A program made the position numbers and the translations under genes. Below the pieces are notes generated by a model that did no database searches, was not told the DNA's origin, and saw nothing but the letters and a program-made list of their open reading frames with translations. This document shows positions 27,593 through 36,492 of a DNA stretch of 37,958 nt, in pieces. Every line of letters starts with the position of its first letter. Within the stretch, counting starts at the first letter, position 1. The stretch covers positions 1-37,958 of the forward strand of contig NZ_JAHLYP010000037.1 in assembly GCF_025127995.1 (NCBI RefSeq), in the 5' to 3' direction. The DNA comes from Synechococcus sp. CS-1332 (lineage in GTDB: Bacteria > Cyanobacteriota > Cyanobacteriia > PCC-6307 > Cyanobiaceae).

Positions 27593-28588
27593 ATGGCCCA
27601 GCTCTTCTACGACTCCGACGCCGATCTCGGCCTGCTGACCGGCAAGACGGTGGCCATCATCGGCTACGGCTCCCAGGGCCATGCCCACGCCCTGAACCTC
27701 AAGGACAGCGGTGTCGACGTGATGGTGGGCCTCTACGACGGCAGCCGCTCGGCCGCCAAGGCCCGGGCCGACGGCCTTGAGGTCCTGAGCGTCGCCGACG
27801 CCTGCGCCAAGGCCGACTGGATCATGGTGCTGCTGCCCGATGAGGCCCAGAAGGCCGTCTACGCCGCCGAGATCGCGCCCCACCTCAGCACCGGCAAGGT
27901 GCTGAGCTTCGCCCACGGCTTCAACATCCGCTTCGGCCTGATCCAGCCGCCCGCCGACGTGGACGTGGTGATGATCGCCCCCAAGGGCCCCGGCCACACC
28001 GTGCGCTGGGAGTTCCAGAACGGCCAGGGCGTGCCCGCCCTTTTCGCCATCCAGCAGGACGCCACGGGCAACGCCCGCGCCCTGGCGATGGCCTACGCCA
28101 AGGGGATCGGTGGCACCCGCGCCGGCATCCTGGAAACCAACTTCAAAGAAGAGACCGAAACCGACCTGTTCGGTGAGCAGGCTGTCCTCTGCGGCGGCCT
28201 GAGCGAACTGGTGAAGGCCGGTTTCGAGACCCTGGTGGAAGCGGGCTACCAGCCCGAGCTGGCCTACTTCGAGTGCCTGCACGAGGTGAAGCTGATCGTT
28301 GATCTGATGGTCAAGGGCGGCCTCACCGCCATGCGCGATTCGATCTCCAACACCGCCGAGTACGGCGATTACGTCAGCGGCCCGCGACTGATCACCGCCG
28401 ACACCAAGGCGGAGATGCGGCGCATCCTGGCCGACATCCAGGACGGCACCTTCGCCCGCAACTTCGTGGCGGAGTGCGAGGCGGGCAAGCCAGAGATGGC
28501 CAAAGCGCGCGAGCGCGATGCCGCCCATCCGATCGAACAGGTGGGCAAGGGCCTGCGCTCGATGTTCAGCTGGCTCAAGGCCGCCTGA
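27593..28588 (+). CDS. ilvC: Ketol-acid reductoisomerase
   Basis: The 331-residue class I enzyme isomerises and reduces acetolactate (and acetohydroxybutyrate) in branched-chain amino-acid synthesis. It starts [12 protein letters not shown]. The NADPH-binding [17 protein letters not shown] follows at 24-40, [10 protein letters not shown] mid-protein, and the metal-binding [12 protein letters not shown] and [12 protein letters not shown] in the helical domain. A TTG at 27572 would add 7 residues and is less likely. Confidence 0.97.
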   Translation: MAQLFYDSDADLGLLTGKTVAIIGYGSQGHAHALNLKDSGVDVMVGLYDGSRSAAKARADGLEVLSVADACAKADWIMVLLPDEAQKAVYAAEIAPHLSTGKVLSFAHGFNIRFGLIQPPADVDVVMIAPKGPGHTVRWEFQNGQGVPALFAIQQDATGNARALAMAYAKGIGGTRAGILETNFKEETETDLFGEQAVLCGGLSELVKAGFETLVEAGYQPELAYFECLHEVKLIVDLMVKGGLTAMRDSISNTAEYGDYVSGPRLITADTKAEMRRILADIQDGTFARNFVAECEAGKPEMAKARERDAAHPIEQVGKGLRSMFSWLKAA

Positions 28589-28598
28589 ACCTCTCCCG

Positions 28599-29645
28599 AT
28601 GCACAGGCGCCTGCTGACCCTGGCCTGGAGCAGCAGCCAGGCTGGTGGCACCCTCGCCATCGGAGCCACCGCCTGGCTGCTGAGCGGCCTCACCCCGTCA
28701 CCGCTGGTGAACGGGGTGCTGCCCGCCCTCGCCACCCTGCCGCTGCTGTTGCCCCTGCCCCAGCGGATCCGCCTCGGCTACCTGATCCAGCTGCTCAGCC
28801 TGCTGCTGCTGCTGGCCGTGGCGGCCGGTGTGCTGGGCCGTTCGGTGCTGGGGCCCCTGCTGGGCATCGCCCTGCTGGCGATCGGCCTGCGCCTGGCCCA
28901 GGAGCCGCTGCAGCGCCAGTTGCACGGCTTCGGGGCGGTGCCGATCGCCGAGTTGCGGGCCGGCGCCGAGGCGGGCCGGCTGGTGGGCAACCTGCTCACA
29001 GCCCTGTTGTTCCCCCTGGGCAAGGCCCTGCTCCAGCTGGGCAGCGCCCTGGTCCTGCTGCTGCCCCTGGCGCCGCTGATCGGCGCGCTCCAGGCCGGCG
29101 ACCGCCCCCAGCCAGACCCCAGCGCCGATCGGGACGGGGAGGCCCTGCGGCTGGAGCCCAGCGGCGTGCTGCAGGGGCTGCTGTTCGGGGGCCTGTTCGC
29201 CCTGCTGCCCCTGTGGGTGCGCCAGGAGGCGGCGGGCAACTGCTTTGACTTCGGCCTGGTGCTGACGGCCTACGGCCTGGGCCGCACCGGTGCGGAAGCC
29301 TGGGGCCTGCGGCTGCCGCCGCGGCTGCCTTACGTGCTGATGGGCGCCATGCTTTTGGCCACGCAGTTTGTCGGTGGCTGGGGGGGCGTGCTGCTGTTCG
29401 TGCCCTTCGGCCTGCTGGCGGCCGTGGCGGACGCCAGTCTGGCGATCGGCGTGGATCCGGCCGGAGACCTGCAGCAGAACTGGAACCGCCTGGAGCGCTC
29501 CTCGGCCCTGGGGGGCCTGGTGGGAAGTCTGGGGATGGGCCTGATCGCCCAGGTGATCGGCCTGGCCGGCAGCCTGCCGATCCAGCTGCTGGCGTTCCTG
29601 GGGGCCGGAGCCCTGCTGCCCCTGCTGCAACGTCACTGGCGTTGA
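28599..29645 (+). CDS. Polytopic membrane protein of unknown function, MFS-like
   Basis: From the ATG at 28599 the protein has 348 residues, most of them in about 10 hydrophobic segments, with one charged loop around 190-205 (DRPQPDPSADRDGE). The spacing resembles a short MFS protein, but I see no MFS loop signature, so that call is weak. It lies 10 bases after ilvC and its stop overlaps the cbiB start (TTGA). Confidence 0.7.
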   Translation: MHRRLLTLAWSSSQAGGTLAIGATAWLLSGLTPSPLVNGVLPALATLPLLLPLPQRIRLGYLIQLLSLLLLLAVAAGVLGRSVLGPLLGIALLAIGLRLAQEPLQRQLHGFGAVPIAELRAGAEAGRLVGNLLTALLFPLGKALLQLGSALVLLLPLAPLIGALQAGDRPQPDPSADRDGEALRLEPSGVLQGLLFGGLFALLPLWVRQEAAGNCFDFGLVLTAYGLGRTGAEAWGLRLPPRLPYVLMGAMLLATQFVGGWGGVLLFVPFGLLAAVADASLAIGVDPAGDLQQNWNRLERSSALGGLVGSLGMGLIAQVIGLAGSLPIQLLAFLGAGALLPLLQRHWR

Positions 29646-30640
29646 GCCCCGCCCTGCTCGTGCTGCTCGCCTGCGGGCTGGATCGGTGGCTGGGGGACCC
29701 CCTCTGGTGGCCGCACCCGGTCGAGGCCATGGGGTGGGCCATCGGCAGGCTGCGCCGGGCCGTGGAAGCCTGGGCCGGCGACGCCCCGCGGCGCCTGCGC
29801 CTGGGCGGGGCCCTGCTTGCCCTGCTGGTGGTCGCCGGCAGCGGCCTGGCGGGCTGGGGGATCGAGGCCCTCGCCAGGCGCGCCCCCCTGGTGGGCACCC
29901 CCCTGCTGGTGCTGGGCCTGGCCAGCGCCTTGGCCGGCGGCAGTCTGGCCCGGGCGGTGCGGGACGTGCTGGAGGCGCTACCCGACCTCCCCCTGGCGAG
30001 GGCACGCCTGGCCAGGATCGTGGGCCGCGAGGTGAGCCAGCTGGCGGAGGCGGAGATCCTGCGGGCCGCGGCCGAAACCGCCGCTGAAAACGCCGTCGAC
30101 GGTCTGTTCGCCCCGCTCTTCTGGATGCTGGTCGGGGCGGCGCTGATGGTGCTGGGGCCTTCTCTGCCGGGGCCCCTGGCCCTGGCCTGGAGCTTCAAGG
30201 CGGCCAGCACCCTCGATTCGATGCTCGGCTACCGCCACGGGCGCCTGCGCTGGCTGGGCAGCGCAGGCGCCCGCCTCGACGACCTGCTCACCTGGCTCCC
30301 CACCCGGCTGGTGGCCCTGAGCCTGCCCCTGGCGGCGGGACACCCCCGTCAGACCCCCCGGTGGTTTAGGGCGGCCCTGAGGGACGGAGCCCCCGACCCC
30401 TCCCCCAATGCCGGGGTGTCAGAAGCGGCCTTCGCCCACGCCACCGACGTGCGCCTGGGAGGGGCCAATACCTACCCCGATGGCGTCCGGATCAAGCCGA
30501 TCCTGGCGGCTGCAGGACGGGCGCCCGATGCGGAAGCTGTGGAGCGGATTCTGGACCTGGGGGTTCGGCTGGAGCTGCTCTGGTTGCTGCTGGCGCTGCC
30601 GGCCCTCTGGGGGCTGGCTGCATGGAGCACGCTTCAGTAG
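29642..30640 (+). CDS. cbiB: Adenosylcobinamide-phosphate synthase CbiB/CobD
   Basis: The 332-residue integral membrane protein condenses adenosylcobyric acid with aminopropanol (phosphate) late in (pseudo)cobalamin synthesis. Family signatures are DRWLGDPLWWPHPVEAMG near the start, AAAETAAENAVDGLFAPLFW mid-protein, KAASTLDSMLGY, and SPNAGVSEAAFAHA near the end. The start is a TTG that overlaps the previous stop. The 3' end overlaps the convergent sugar transferase by 7 bases. Confidence 0.93.
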   Translation: MSPALLVLLACGLDRWLGDPLWWPHPVEAMGWAIGRLRRAVEAWAGDAPRRLRLGGALLALLVVAGSGLAGWGIEALARRAPLVGTPLLVLGLASALAGGSLARAVRDVLEALPDLPLARARLARIVGREVSQLAEAEILRAAAETAAENAVDGLFAPLFWMLVGAALMVLGPSLPGPLALAWSFKAASTLDSMLGYRHGRLRWLGSAGARLDDLLTWLPTRLVALSLPLAAGHPRQTPRWFRAALRDGAPDPSPNAGVSEAAFAHATDVRLGGANTYPDGVRIKPILAAAGRAPDAEAVERILDLGVRLELLWLLLALPALWGLAAWSTLQ

Positions 30641-31350
30641 GCGCCGCGGTCACGGGGATCGAGCATCACGCTGATCGTGCGCAGGATGATGCGCAGGTCC
30701 ATCAACAGATTGCGGCGGCGGGAATAGCGCACATCCAGCCGGACCCGTTCGGGGTAGCTGAGGTTGTTGCGGCCGGACACCTGCCACAGCCCCGTCAGAC
30801 CTGGGCGGACGGCCAGCACCTCATCCATGCGGTTGCCGTAGCGGACCAGCTCACTGGTCACGATGGGACGGGGACCCACCACACTCATCTCGCCCCGAAG
30901 AACATTGAGGAACTGGGGCAACTCATCCAGGCTGGAACGCCGCAGGAACTTGCCCAGACGGGTGATGCGGGGGTCGTTCCTGAGCTTGAAATCGTTGCGG
31001 AACTCTTCGTCGAGATCAGGGGATTCCGCCAGCAGCTTGGAGAGCAGTCGATCGGCGTCCCGGCGCATGGTGCGGAACTTGATGCAACCGAAACTGCGGT
31101 AATCACGGCCCACCCGTTGCTGCACGTAGAACACCGGGCCCCTGGAGGTGACCTTCACCAGCAGGGCCAGGGTGAGCAGCACCGGGGCTCCGAGCGTCAG
31201 CACCGCCAGCGAAAAAAGGATGTCGCCACTGCGCTTGACGACGCGATCCCGCTTGGACTGGATGGCGATCAACTCTTCAGCGGTGAACACCTGCGCCGGA
31301 GCCGTCACGAGCTGTCTCGTGGCGTAGGAGGTCCCGATGGAAGAGAGCAT
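30634..31350 (-). CDS. Undecaprenyl-phosphate sugar phosphotransferase (bacterial sugar transferase family)
   Basis: The 238-residue enzyme has one membrane-embedded helix (about 42-66) and the monotopic phosphoglycosyl transferase core. KFRTMRRDAD lies at 91-100, SSLDELPQFLNVL at 139-151 with the D-E pair, and SVVGPRP at 156-162. The family loads the first sugar phosphate onto a polyprenyl carrier for exopolysaccharide or O-antigen. The sugar cannot be read. The glycosyltransferase gene lies 65 bases upstream on the same strand and may act in the same pathway. Confidence 0.92.
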   Translation of the reverse strand: MLSSIGTSYATRQLVTAPAQVFTAEELIAIQSKRDRVVKRSGDILFSLAVLTLGAPVLLTLALLVKVTSRGPVFYVQQRVGRDYRSFGCIKFRTMRRDADRLLSKLLAESPDLDEEFRNDFKLRNDPRITRLGKFLRRSSLDELPQFLNVLRGEMSVVGPRPIVTSELVRYGNRMDEVLAVRPGLTGLWQVSGRNNLSYPERVRLDVRYSRRRNLLMDLRIILRTISVMLDPRDRGAY

Positions 31351-31415
31351 GGGGGACTGCTTCGATAGATGAAGTTAAGGATCAGCAGGACCGGAACTCC
31401 ATGGCGGGGGGCCAC

Positions 31416-32609
31416 TCAGGTCAGAGGCACAGGACGGCGGAGGCGGCGACGGTGCTGCTGCCAAAGCCTGTCGAGCAGTTTTTCCACGCGTCCCCGGAAG
31501 ATCGCCGGGGCAAAGCGCTCCGCCCAGCACCGCTGCTCCTCCGCCGGCAGCGTTCGCCACAGCCGGCCCGCCTCGAAGTACTCCAGGGCCGCCGCCAGGC
31601 TGGTGGCGTTCTGCTCCGGGAACAACAGGCCGGTGGGACCTGGCTCCCCCTCCCTGAGGCAGCGCACACTGTCGAGCACCCCGCCCTGCCCGAAGGCGAT
31701 CACCGGGGCGCCGGCGGCCATCGCCTCCACCGGCGCGATGCCGAAATCCTCCATCCCGGCGTACACAAAGGCCCGCGCCCGCTCCAGCCAGCCCGCCGTC
31801 TCCTGATCCGACAGGCGACCAAGGAAGCGGACCTGGGGTCCCGCCATCGCCTCCAGGCGGCGCCGTTCGGGACCGTCGCCAAGCACCACCAGGGGCAGAC
31901 CGGTGCGGGTAAAGGCTTCCACCACCACATCCACCCGTTTGTTGGGCACCAACCGGCAGAGGCTCACGTACACATCGTCACGGGGCCGATCCCAACGGAA
32001 CCGCTCCACCGCCACAGGGGGATGGATCACATGGGCGTGCCGGCGCCAGAAGGAGCGGATCCGGCGGGCGGTGAACCGCGAATTGGCCACCAGGGCATCC
32101 ACCCGGACGCTGCTGACGACGTCCCACTGACGCAGCTGGTGCAGTTGCAGCCGCACCAGGGGACCCAGGGGCCCGCGGGCCAGGGCGGAACGGGCCAGGT
32201 AGGGATGCATCTGGTCCCAGGCGTAGCGGGCCGGGGTGTGCACATAGCTGACGTGCAGCTGGTCCGGGCCAGTGATCACGCCTTTGGCAACCAGATGGCT
32301 GCTGCTGATCACCAGGGGATGGCCGGACAGATCCAGCTGCTCGATCGCCAGGGGCAGCAATGGCAGGTACTGCTGGACGTGGCTCACCCCCCAGGGCAGC
32401 CGCTGAATGAAGCTGGTCTGGATCCTCCGGCCTGACAGCCAGCTGCCCGGCCTGCCGCTCTCCCCGTCCACGAGGGCGAAGAGCTCGGGCGGGGCTCCCC
32501 GCTCCACCAGAAGCCGATCGAGTTCCGCCACCACCTGCTCGGACCCACCCACGGACCGGGGTGTGAACCACTCATGCACCAGGGCGACAGGGGTGGGGAA
32601 GGCCTCCAT
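31416..32609 (-). CDS. GT4-family glycosyltransferase
   Basis: From the ATG at 32609 the protein has 397 residues and a GT-B fold. The N-terminal ALVHEWFTPRSVGGSEQV and the C-terminal domain VSLCRLVPNKRVDVVVEAF are typical. The E-x7-E motif lies at E287-E295 in EDFGIAPVE. It would transfer a nucleotide sugar retaining the anomeric configuration, probably in surface polysaccharide synthesis with the neighbouring sugar transferase. A GTG at 32636 would add 9 residues. Confidence 0.9.
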   Translation of the reverse strand: MEAFPTPVALVHEWFTPRSVGGSEQVVAELDRLLVERGAPPELFALVDGESGRPGSWLSGRRIQTSFIQRLPWGVSHVQQYLPLLPLAIEQLDLSGHPLVISSSHLVAKGVITGPDQLHVSYVHTPARYAWDQMHPYLARSALARGPLGPLVRLQLHQLRQWDVVSSVRVDALVANSRFTARRIRSFWRRHAHVIHPPVAVERFRWDRPRDDVYVSLCRLVPNKRVDVVVEAFTRTGLPLVVLGDGPERRRLEAMAGPQVRFLGRLSDQETAGWLERARAFVYAGMEDFGIAPVEAMAAGAPVIAFGQGGVLDSVRCLREGEPGPTGLLFPEQNATSLAAALEYFEAGRLWRTLPAEEQRCWAERFAPAIFRGRVEKLLDRLWQQHRRRLRRPVPLT

Positions 32610-32716
32610 GGCAGGCACCGTAGGCGCCAGTATCACGAAAACTCTCAGGCGATTGCCCTTGCGGGTCTCCCTGCCGAAGCTAAGGCGACGACTGGGATGG
32701 CGAGAGCCGGGACACG

Positions 32717-32959
32717 ATGGCGATCCGCGAGCTCCTCGAAGATGCCCTGCTGGAGCCTTCCATCGGCGAAACCGCTTGTTTCCGGTGGCATGCCACGTCG
32801 GTGGGCATTGCGGCGCTCTGGTGTGACGGCAAGCCGCCGCCGGCCCCGCCCTTCGATGTGGCGCTCAGGGAAGGGCTACAGGTGGGTCTGGATCTGAGCC
32901 GGGAAGAACGGGAGTTTCACCAGGTGAAATCGGGCCTGGTGCTGCTGTTCCATTCCTGA
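32717..32959 (+). CDS. Small orphan protein, function unknown
   Basis: An 80-residue ORF starts MAIRELLEDALLEPSIGETA. It is acidic, soluble and without a recognisable motif, and two cysteines (CFRW and LWCDG) lie in the first half. Its codon use matches the neighbours. No overlapping frame on either strand gives a better candidate. It stands alone between divergent genes and the tRNA-Ser gene. I take it as real because its composition looks protein-like, but I do not recognise it. Confidence 0.65.
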   Translation: MAIRELLEDALLEPSIGETACFRWHATSVGIAALWCDGKPPPAPPFDVALREGLQVGLDLSREEREFHQVKSGLVLLFHS

Positions 32960-33016
32960 TTCGAGCCACGGCGTTGAGGGCTGATGTCAACGGCCAGGCT
33001 TGCTGATGGAATGAAA

Positions 33017-33101
33017 CGGAGAGGGTGGGATTCGAACCCACGGAAGGTTTCCCTTCAAACGATTTCGAGTCGTTCGCTTTCGACCACTCAGCCACCTCTC
33101 C
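33017..33101 (-). tRNA. tRNA-Ser (anticodon CGA)
   Basis: The reverse complement is an 85-base class II tRNA. The acceptor GGAGAGG pairs with CCTCTCC and the discriminator is G. The anticodon arm is AACGA-CTCGAAA-TCGTT with anticodon CGA. A variable arm (GAAGGGAAACCTTC) and the T-arm GTGGGTTCGAATCCCAC follow. It reads UCG codons. Confidence 0.97.
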
Positions 33102-33124
33102 TGACCCTTCGGCCAGGGAGCATC

Positions 33125-35155
33125 TTACGGAGCGGTCAGCGCGCCGCTCGACCCGCTGGCCCGCCACCCCCGCGGCAGGGGAGCCCCGGCTGGGCCCGGC
33201 CCACTGAGCCACAGCTGCCGCGGCCCAAGGGCCAGCAGGGCGCGGTGGTCGGCGGGCCGGGGGCGGACGCCCAGCCACACGGACTCCGCCGCCTTGCCGG
33301 CGGACGCCTTTGCAGCCGTTGGTGTTTGGCCCGATCGCCAGCTGGCCAGTGATTGCCGATCGGGCAACAGCAGCCAGTGCTGACGGCCCAGGTGCAGGAG
33401 CAGGGCGTGGCTGTCCATGGCCAGGGCCTGCACCGCCAGCCCCCGGCTCGCCAGCCGCTGTCCGGCGGCCAGGGGCGCCGCGCCATCGCCGTAGGCCACC
33501 ACCCGTCCGGCCTGGTTACTCCAGCAGGCGGGATCGACAGCCGCCACCGGATCCAGCAGCAGGGCCCAGTCGAAGCGAGCCACCCCGAGGCCCTGGGCCA
33601 GCTGGCCGGCCTGGCGGCAGCTGAAGCCGTCGGCACGGGTGCTGACCAAGGCGGCGCGGCCCCGGTGCCGGGCCAGCAGCAGGTCGCGGGCGGGACCACC
33701 CTCCCCCTGGTGCACCAGCAGCAACTGGTCGCCGCCCAGCAGCACCAGATGCAGCACCAGCACCCCGAGGCCCAGGCTGGCCGCCAGGAAGCGCCGGCGC
33801 CGGCCCAGCCCGGGCAGCACCAGACCCAGCAGGGCCAGCGTGAACAGCAGCACCAGCAGGGGCAGGGGCCGGCCGCTCTGCCATTGGGCCATGGGAAGGC
33901 CGGCGACGGCATGGGCGAGCTGGAGCAGCAGCAGCGCCAGCCAGCCGAGGGGCACCAGCAGGGGCGCCAGCAGGAAGGGCAGCAGCACGGCCACCACCGC
34001 CAGGGCCATGGCCCCGAGGGTGAGCGGCGTGAGCAGGGGGGCCGCCAGCAGGTTGGCCGGCACGGCATAGAGGGGCACCACACCGAAATGGAGCAATTGC
34101 AGCGGCAGGGTCCAGAGGCTGGCGGCCACCGGAACCGCCAGGGCGGGCGCCAGCCAGCCCACCCACCAGGGGGCGCTGCCAGAGGCACCACCAGGAAGCC
34201 GCTGGGCCAGGGCCTGCTCCAGGGGCCTGGCCGTCAGCACCAGGCCTGCGGTGGCGGCGGCGCTCAGCTGGAAGCCCACGTCGTGGAGCCAGGCCGGCCG
34301 CAGCAGCAGCATGCCCGCCAGGCTGAGGCCCAGGAGTCCAAGGGGGCGTGCCCGGCGGCCGCTCTCGAGCAGCACCAGGGCGATGGCCCCCATCAGCACC
34401 GCCCGCACCACCGAGGGCTGGGCCCCAGCCAGCATCAGGAACAGGGCAATGGCGCCACCGCCCAAGGCCAGCCGCGTCCAACGGCCAAGGCCCCGGCCCA
34501 GGGCCAGGACGGCGCCCAGCAGAACGCTGAGGTGGAATCCAGAGGCCGCCAGGGCATGGGAGAGCCCGGCGACGCGAAAATCGGCGCGCAGTTCGGCCGG
34601 CAGGGGCACCACGGCGCTGCCCAGCACCAGGGCCGCCAGCAAGCCGCCCTGCTCCGGACCCGCCGCGGCCATGAAACGGGCGGCGATGATGCGGCGCAGG
34701 TCGGCGATCGGGGTGGCGGGCCGGCTGAGCACCTCCAGCTGCTCCACCGTCAGACGGGTCCAGCTGCCCTGGCGGGCCAGGCGCTCGGCGGGTCCGGCCA
34801 GCAGGGGGTGGGGGGCCGGCCGGGGGCGCCGCAGCTGTCCGCTCACCCGCACGCCCCAGCCCTCGCGCAGGGCCGGACAGGTGCTGAAGCTGAGCTCGCT
34901 GCGGCCCCCTGCCGTCTGAAGCAGCACCCGGCAGGGACCGGCCAGGCCAGCGTGGGCAGCCGCTTGGGCGGAAGGGGCGGCCCCTGCGGCCACAGGATCG
35001 CTCAACAGGTGGCCTTGCAGGAGCGCCGGCTGGGGGCCATCGGCCCCGGCGAGCAGCCGCAACGGATCCCCGGCGGCGGGCTGGAGCGGCCGCAGCTGGG
35101 CCTGCACCAGCACCGCGAGCAGGAGCAGCAGCGGCAACAGGGGGGAACGGAGCAT
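33125..35155 (-). CDS. comEC: ComEC/Rec2-family competence membrane protein
   Basis: From the ATG at 35155 the protein has 676 residues. An N-terminal DUF4131-like extracytoplasmic part precedes the competence domain. That domain has the family segment FRVAGLSHALAASGFHLSVL (compare the usual THLLAISGLH) and AGAQPSVVRAVLM. Many membrane helices follow. ComEC forms the inner-membrane channel for single-stranded DNA uptake. The C-terminal region lacks the HxHxDH metal site of the beta-lactamase-like domain. A GTG at 35332 keeps the frame open, but the added residues look unlike the family, so 35155 is preferred. Confidence 0.85.
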   Translation of the reverse strand: MLRSPLLPLLLLLAVLVQAQLRPLQPAAGDPLRLLAGADGPQPALLQGHLLSDPVAAGAAPSAQAAAHAGLAGPCRVLLQTAGGRSELSFSTCPALREGWGVRVSGQLRRPRPAPHPLLAGPAERLARQGSWTRLTVEQLEVLSRPATPIADLRRIIAARFMAAAGPEQGGLLAALVLGSAVVPLPAELRADFRVAGLSHALAASGFHLSVLLGAVLALGRGLGRWTRLALGGGAIALFLMLAGAQPSVVRAVLMGAIALVLLESGRRARPLGLLGLSLAGMLLLRPAWLHDVGFQLSAAATAGLVLTARPLEQALAQRLPGGASGSAPWWVGWLAPALAVPVAASLWTLPLQLLHFGVVPLYAVPANLLAAPLLTPLTLGAMALAVVAVLLPFLLAPLLVPLGWLALLLLQLAHAVAGLPMAQWQSGRPLPLLVLLFTLALLGLVLPGLGRRRRFLAASLGLGVLVLHLVLLGGDQLLLVHQGEGGPARDLLLARHRGRAALVSTRADGFSCRQAGQLAQGLGVARFDWALLLDPVAAVDPACWSNQAGRVVAYGDGAAPLAAGQRLASRGLAVQALAMDSHALLLHLGRQHWLLLPDRQSLASWRSGQTPTAAKASAGKAAESVWLGVRPRPADHRALLALGPRQLWLSGPGPAGAPLPRGWRASGSSGALTAP

Positions 35156-35224
35156 GCTCCAGGGTTCCCGGTGGCGGCGGTTGTGCTGGCGGTGGCGGTG
35201 CCGCCTACAAGGCTGGAGTGAATT

Positions 35225-35242
35225 CTGTACAGCCTGTACAGG
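35225..35242. promoter_or_regulatory. Tandem TGTACA palindromes upstream of comEC
   Basis: CTGTACAG and CCTGTACAGG lie side by side. Each is a perfect palindrome, and the TGTACA cores are 9 bases apart. They lie 70 bases before the preferred comEC start, in the gap after the BASS gene. They resemble an operator. The GTAC spacing (5 bases between) does not fit the cyanobacterial LexA box, which has 4. If comEC starts at 35332 they would be inside the coding region. Confidence 0.4.
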
Positions 35243-35336
35243 TTGGCGCACGACGCCGAAGGACAGGCGCCACCGCCGGGGCAACGCCAGCAGCGTGCCG
35301 AAAACCAGCCACCAGAACGGCTGATCAGCCACATCA

Positions 35337-36221
35337 TTAGCCGCAGGGCGCCAGCTCCCGCTGCTGCCATTTCAGGAACAGGGTGGTGACGATCACCGTG
35401 ATCAACACGTAAGCCAGGATCCCGGGGATCAGATCGGGCATGCCCTTGCCGTAGGTGAGGGCCAACTGGGCCGCCAATCCCGTGTTCCGCATGCCCGTCA
35501 CCAGGGCAACGGTGCGGCGCTCAAGGGCATCCGCTCCAGCCAGGACGTAGCCAATCGCCAGACTGAGCACGCTGAGGACGGCCATGGCGGCCAGGCCCAC
35601 CAGGTTCTGCTGCAGGAACGGCAGCAAGTGCTTGCCGCTGAGCACCACCAACGCCACGATCATCAGCAGCAGCAGGGCCGTGGCCAGGCTGCCGAGGGTC
35701 TGGCTGCAACGCTGGGCCAGCTGCGGCTTCCACTGCCCCAGCAGCACGCCGGCGATCACCGGCAGCACCTGCACCTTCAGCACCTGCTCCGCCACCTGGG
35801 CAGGAGTGATTCCCCAATCAACCATCTCCCAGCCGCGCAGGCCGGCGCCGGCACGGAACACGATCTCCAGCAGCGGAATCGTGACGATGGCCAGCAGCGC
35901 CGCGGCGATCTGCAGCCGCGCCGCGAGTTCGGTGGTGCCGCCACTGCTGCGCACCCGGAACAGGATCAAAGGAGCACTGGGACACGCCAGCATCAAGCCC
36001 ATGGCCACCCAGACCGGCCGACTCAGCAGGCCATGCAGGGGCAACAGCACCAGCGCCAGACCGGCCAGGGGCACCAGGACGCAAGTGCCGAGCATCACGC
36101 GCCAGAGAAAGGCTGGCCGATCCCTGAGCAGCAGAAACGGGTACTGCTTCAACCCCAGACCGAGGCTGAACATCAAGGTGACGATGGTGGCTGTAACCAG
36201 CGCGGCGGCGGCTTGGGGCAT
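35337..36221 (-). CDS. BASS-family (bile acid:sodium symporter-like) transporter
   Basis: From the ATG at 36221 the protein has 294 residues and about nine or ten membrane helices. LMFSLGLGLKQYPFLLLRD opens it, LMLACPSAPLILF lies in the middle, and GMRNTGLAAQLAL is near the C-terminus, as in BASS proteins, which use sodium to move organic anions. The substrate is unknown. The start TTG at 36230 overlaps the broken DUF202 gene by 4 bases, while the ATG leaves 5 bases. It lies in a minus-strand run that ends with comEC. Confidence 0.75.
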   Translation of the reverse strand: MPQAAAALVTATIVTLMFSLGLGLKQYPFLLLRDRPAFLWRVMLGTCVLVPLAGLALVLLPLHGLLSRPVWVAMGLMLACPSAPLILFRVRSSGGTTELAARLQIAAALLAIVTIPLLEIVFRAGAGLRGWEMVDWGITPAQVAEQVLKVQVLPVIAGVLLGQWKPQLAQRCSQTLGSLATALLLLMIVALVVLSGKHLLPFLQQNLVGLAAMAVLSVLSLAIGYVLAGADALERRTVALVTGMRNTGLAAQLALTYGKGMPDLIPGILAYVLITVIVTTLFLKWQQRELAPCG

Positions 36222-36226
36222 GGACG

Positions 36227-36492
36227 TCAACCGAGAGGGGAACCCATCACCAACAGAACAAACGCGAAGACACCGATGAGCGTGAGCGCCATCGCCATGA
36301 AGGTGCTGATCGAATGCTGATCGGCATAGAGAAAGTCGTTGCGCCGGATCAGTTTGAGCGTGCGCAGGTGCTGGCGAGTTGCCGTGGCCATCGCCACGAT
36401 TCCGACCCGCAGGTGCGGATCCAGGCCATCATCGTGCGCTCTGCCGCCGCCCTGTGGCGCTCCTTGGCCAGTTCGTTGTTGAAGTTCGACAT
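36227..36492 (-). pseudogene. Broken DUF202 membrane protein gene (internal deletion and frameshift)
   Basis: The ATG at 36492 opens MSNFNNELAKERHRAAAERT and MMAWIRTC, the conserved DUF202 N-terminus. The frame then fails and stops at 36349. In another frame, from about 36408 to the TGA at 36227, runs the DUF202 C-terminal half: VGIVAMATATRQHLRTLKLI, then RRNDFLYADQ and two-helix sequence ending VMGSPLG. Roughly 40 residues of the middle, with the first membrane helix, are missing by comparison with family length (about 115-130, from memory). The ATG is coupled to the DUF1622 stop (TGATG). The protein should be inactive. Confidence 0.85.

Noticed and set aside
33353..35221. A 622-residue plus-strand open frame opposite comEC
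   Set aside because: It is Gln/Gly-rich low-complexity sequence, typical of the antisense of a Leu/Ala-rich membrane protein.
35225..35242. LexA (SOS) box before comEC
   Set aside because: The GTAC half-sites are 5 bases apart, whereas the cyanobacterial LexA box needs 4, so only a generic operator call is kept.
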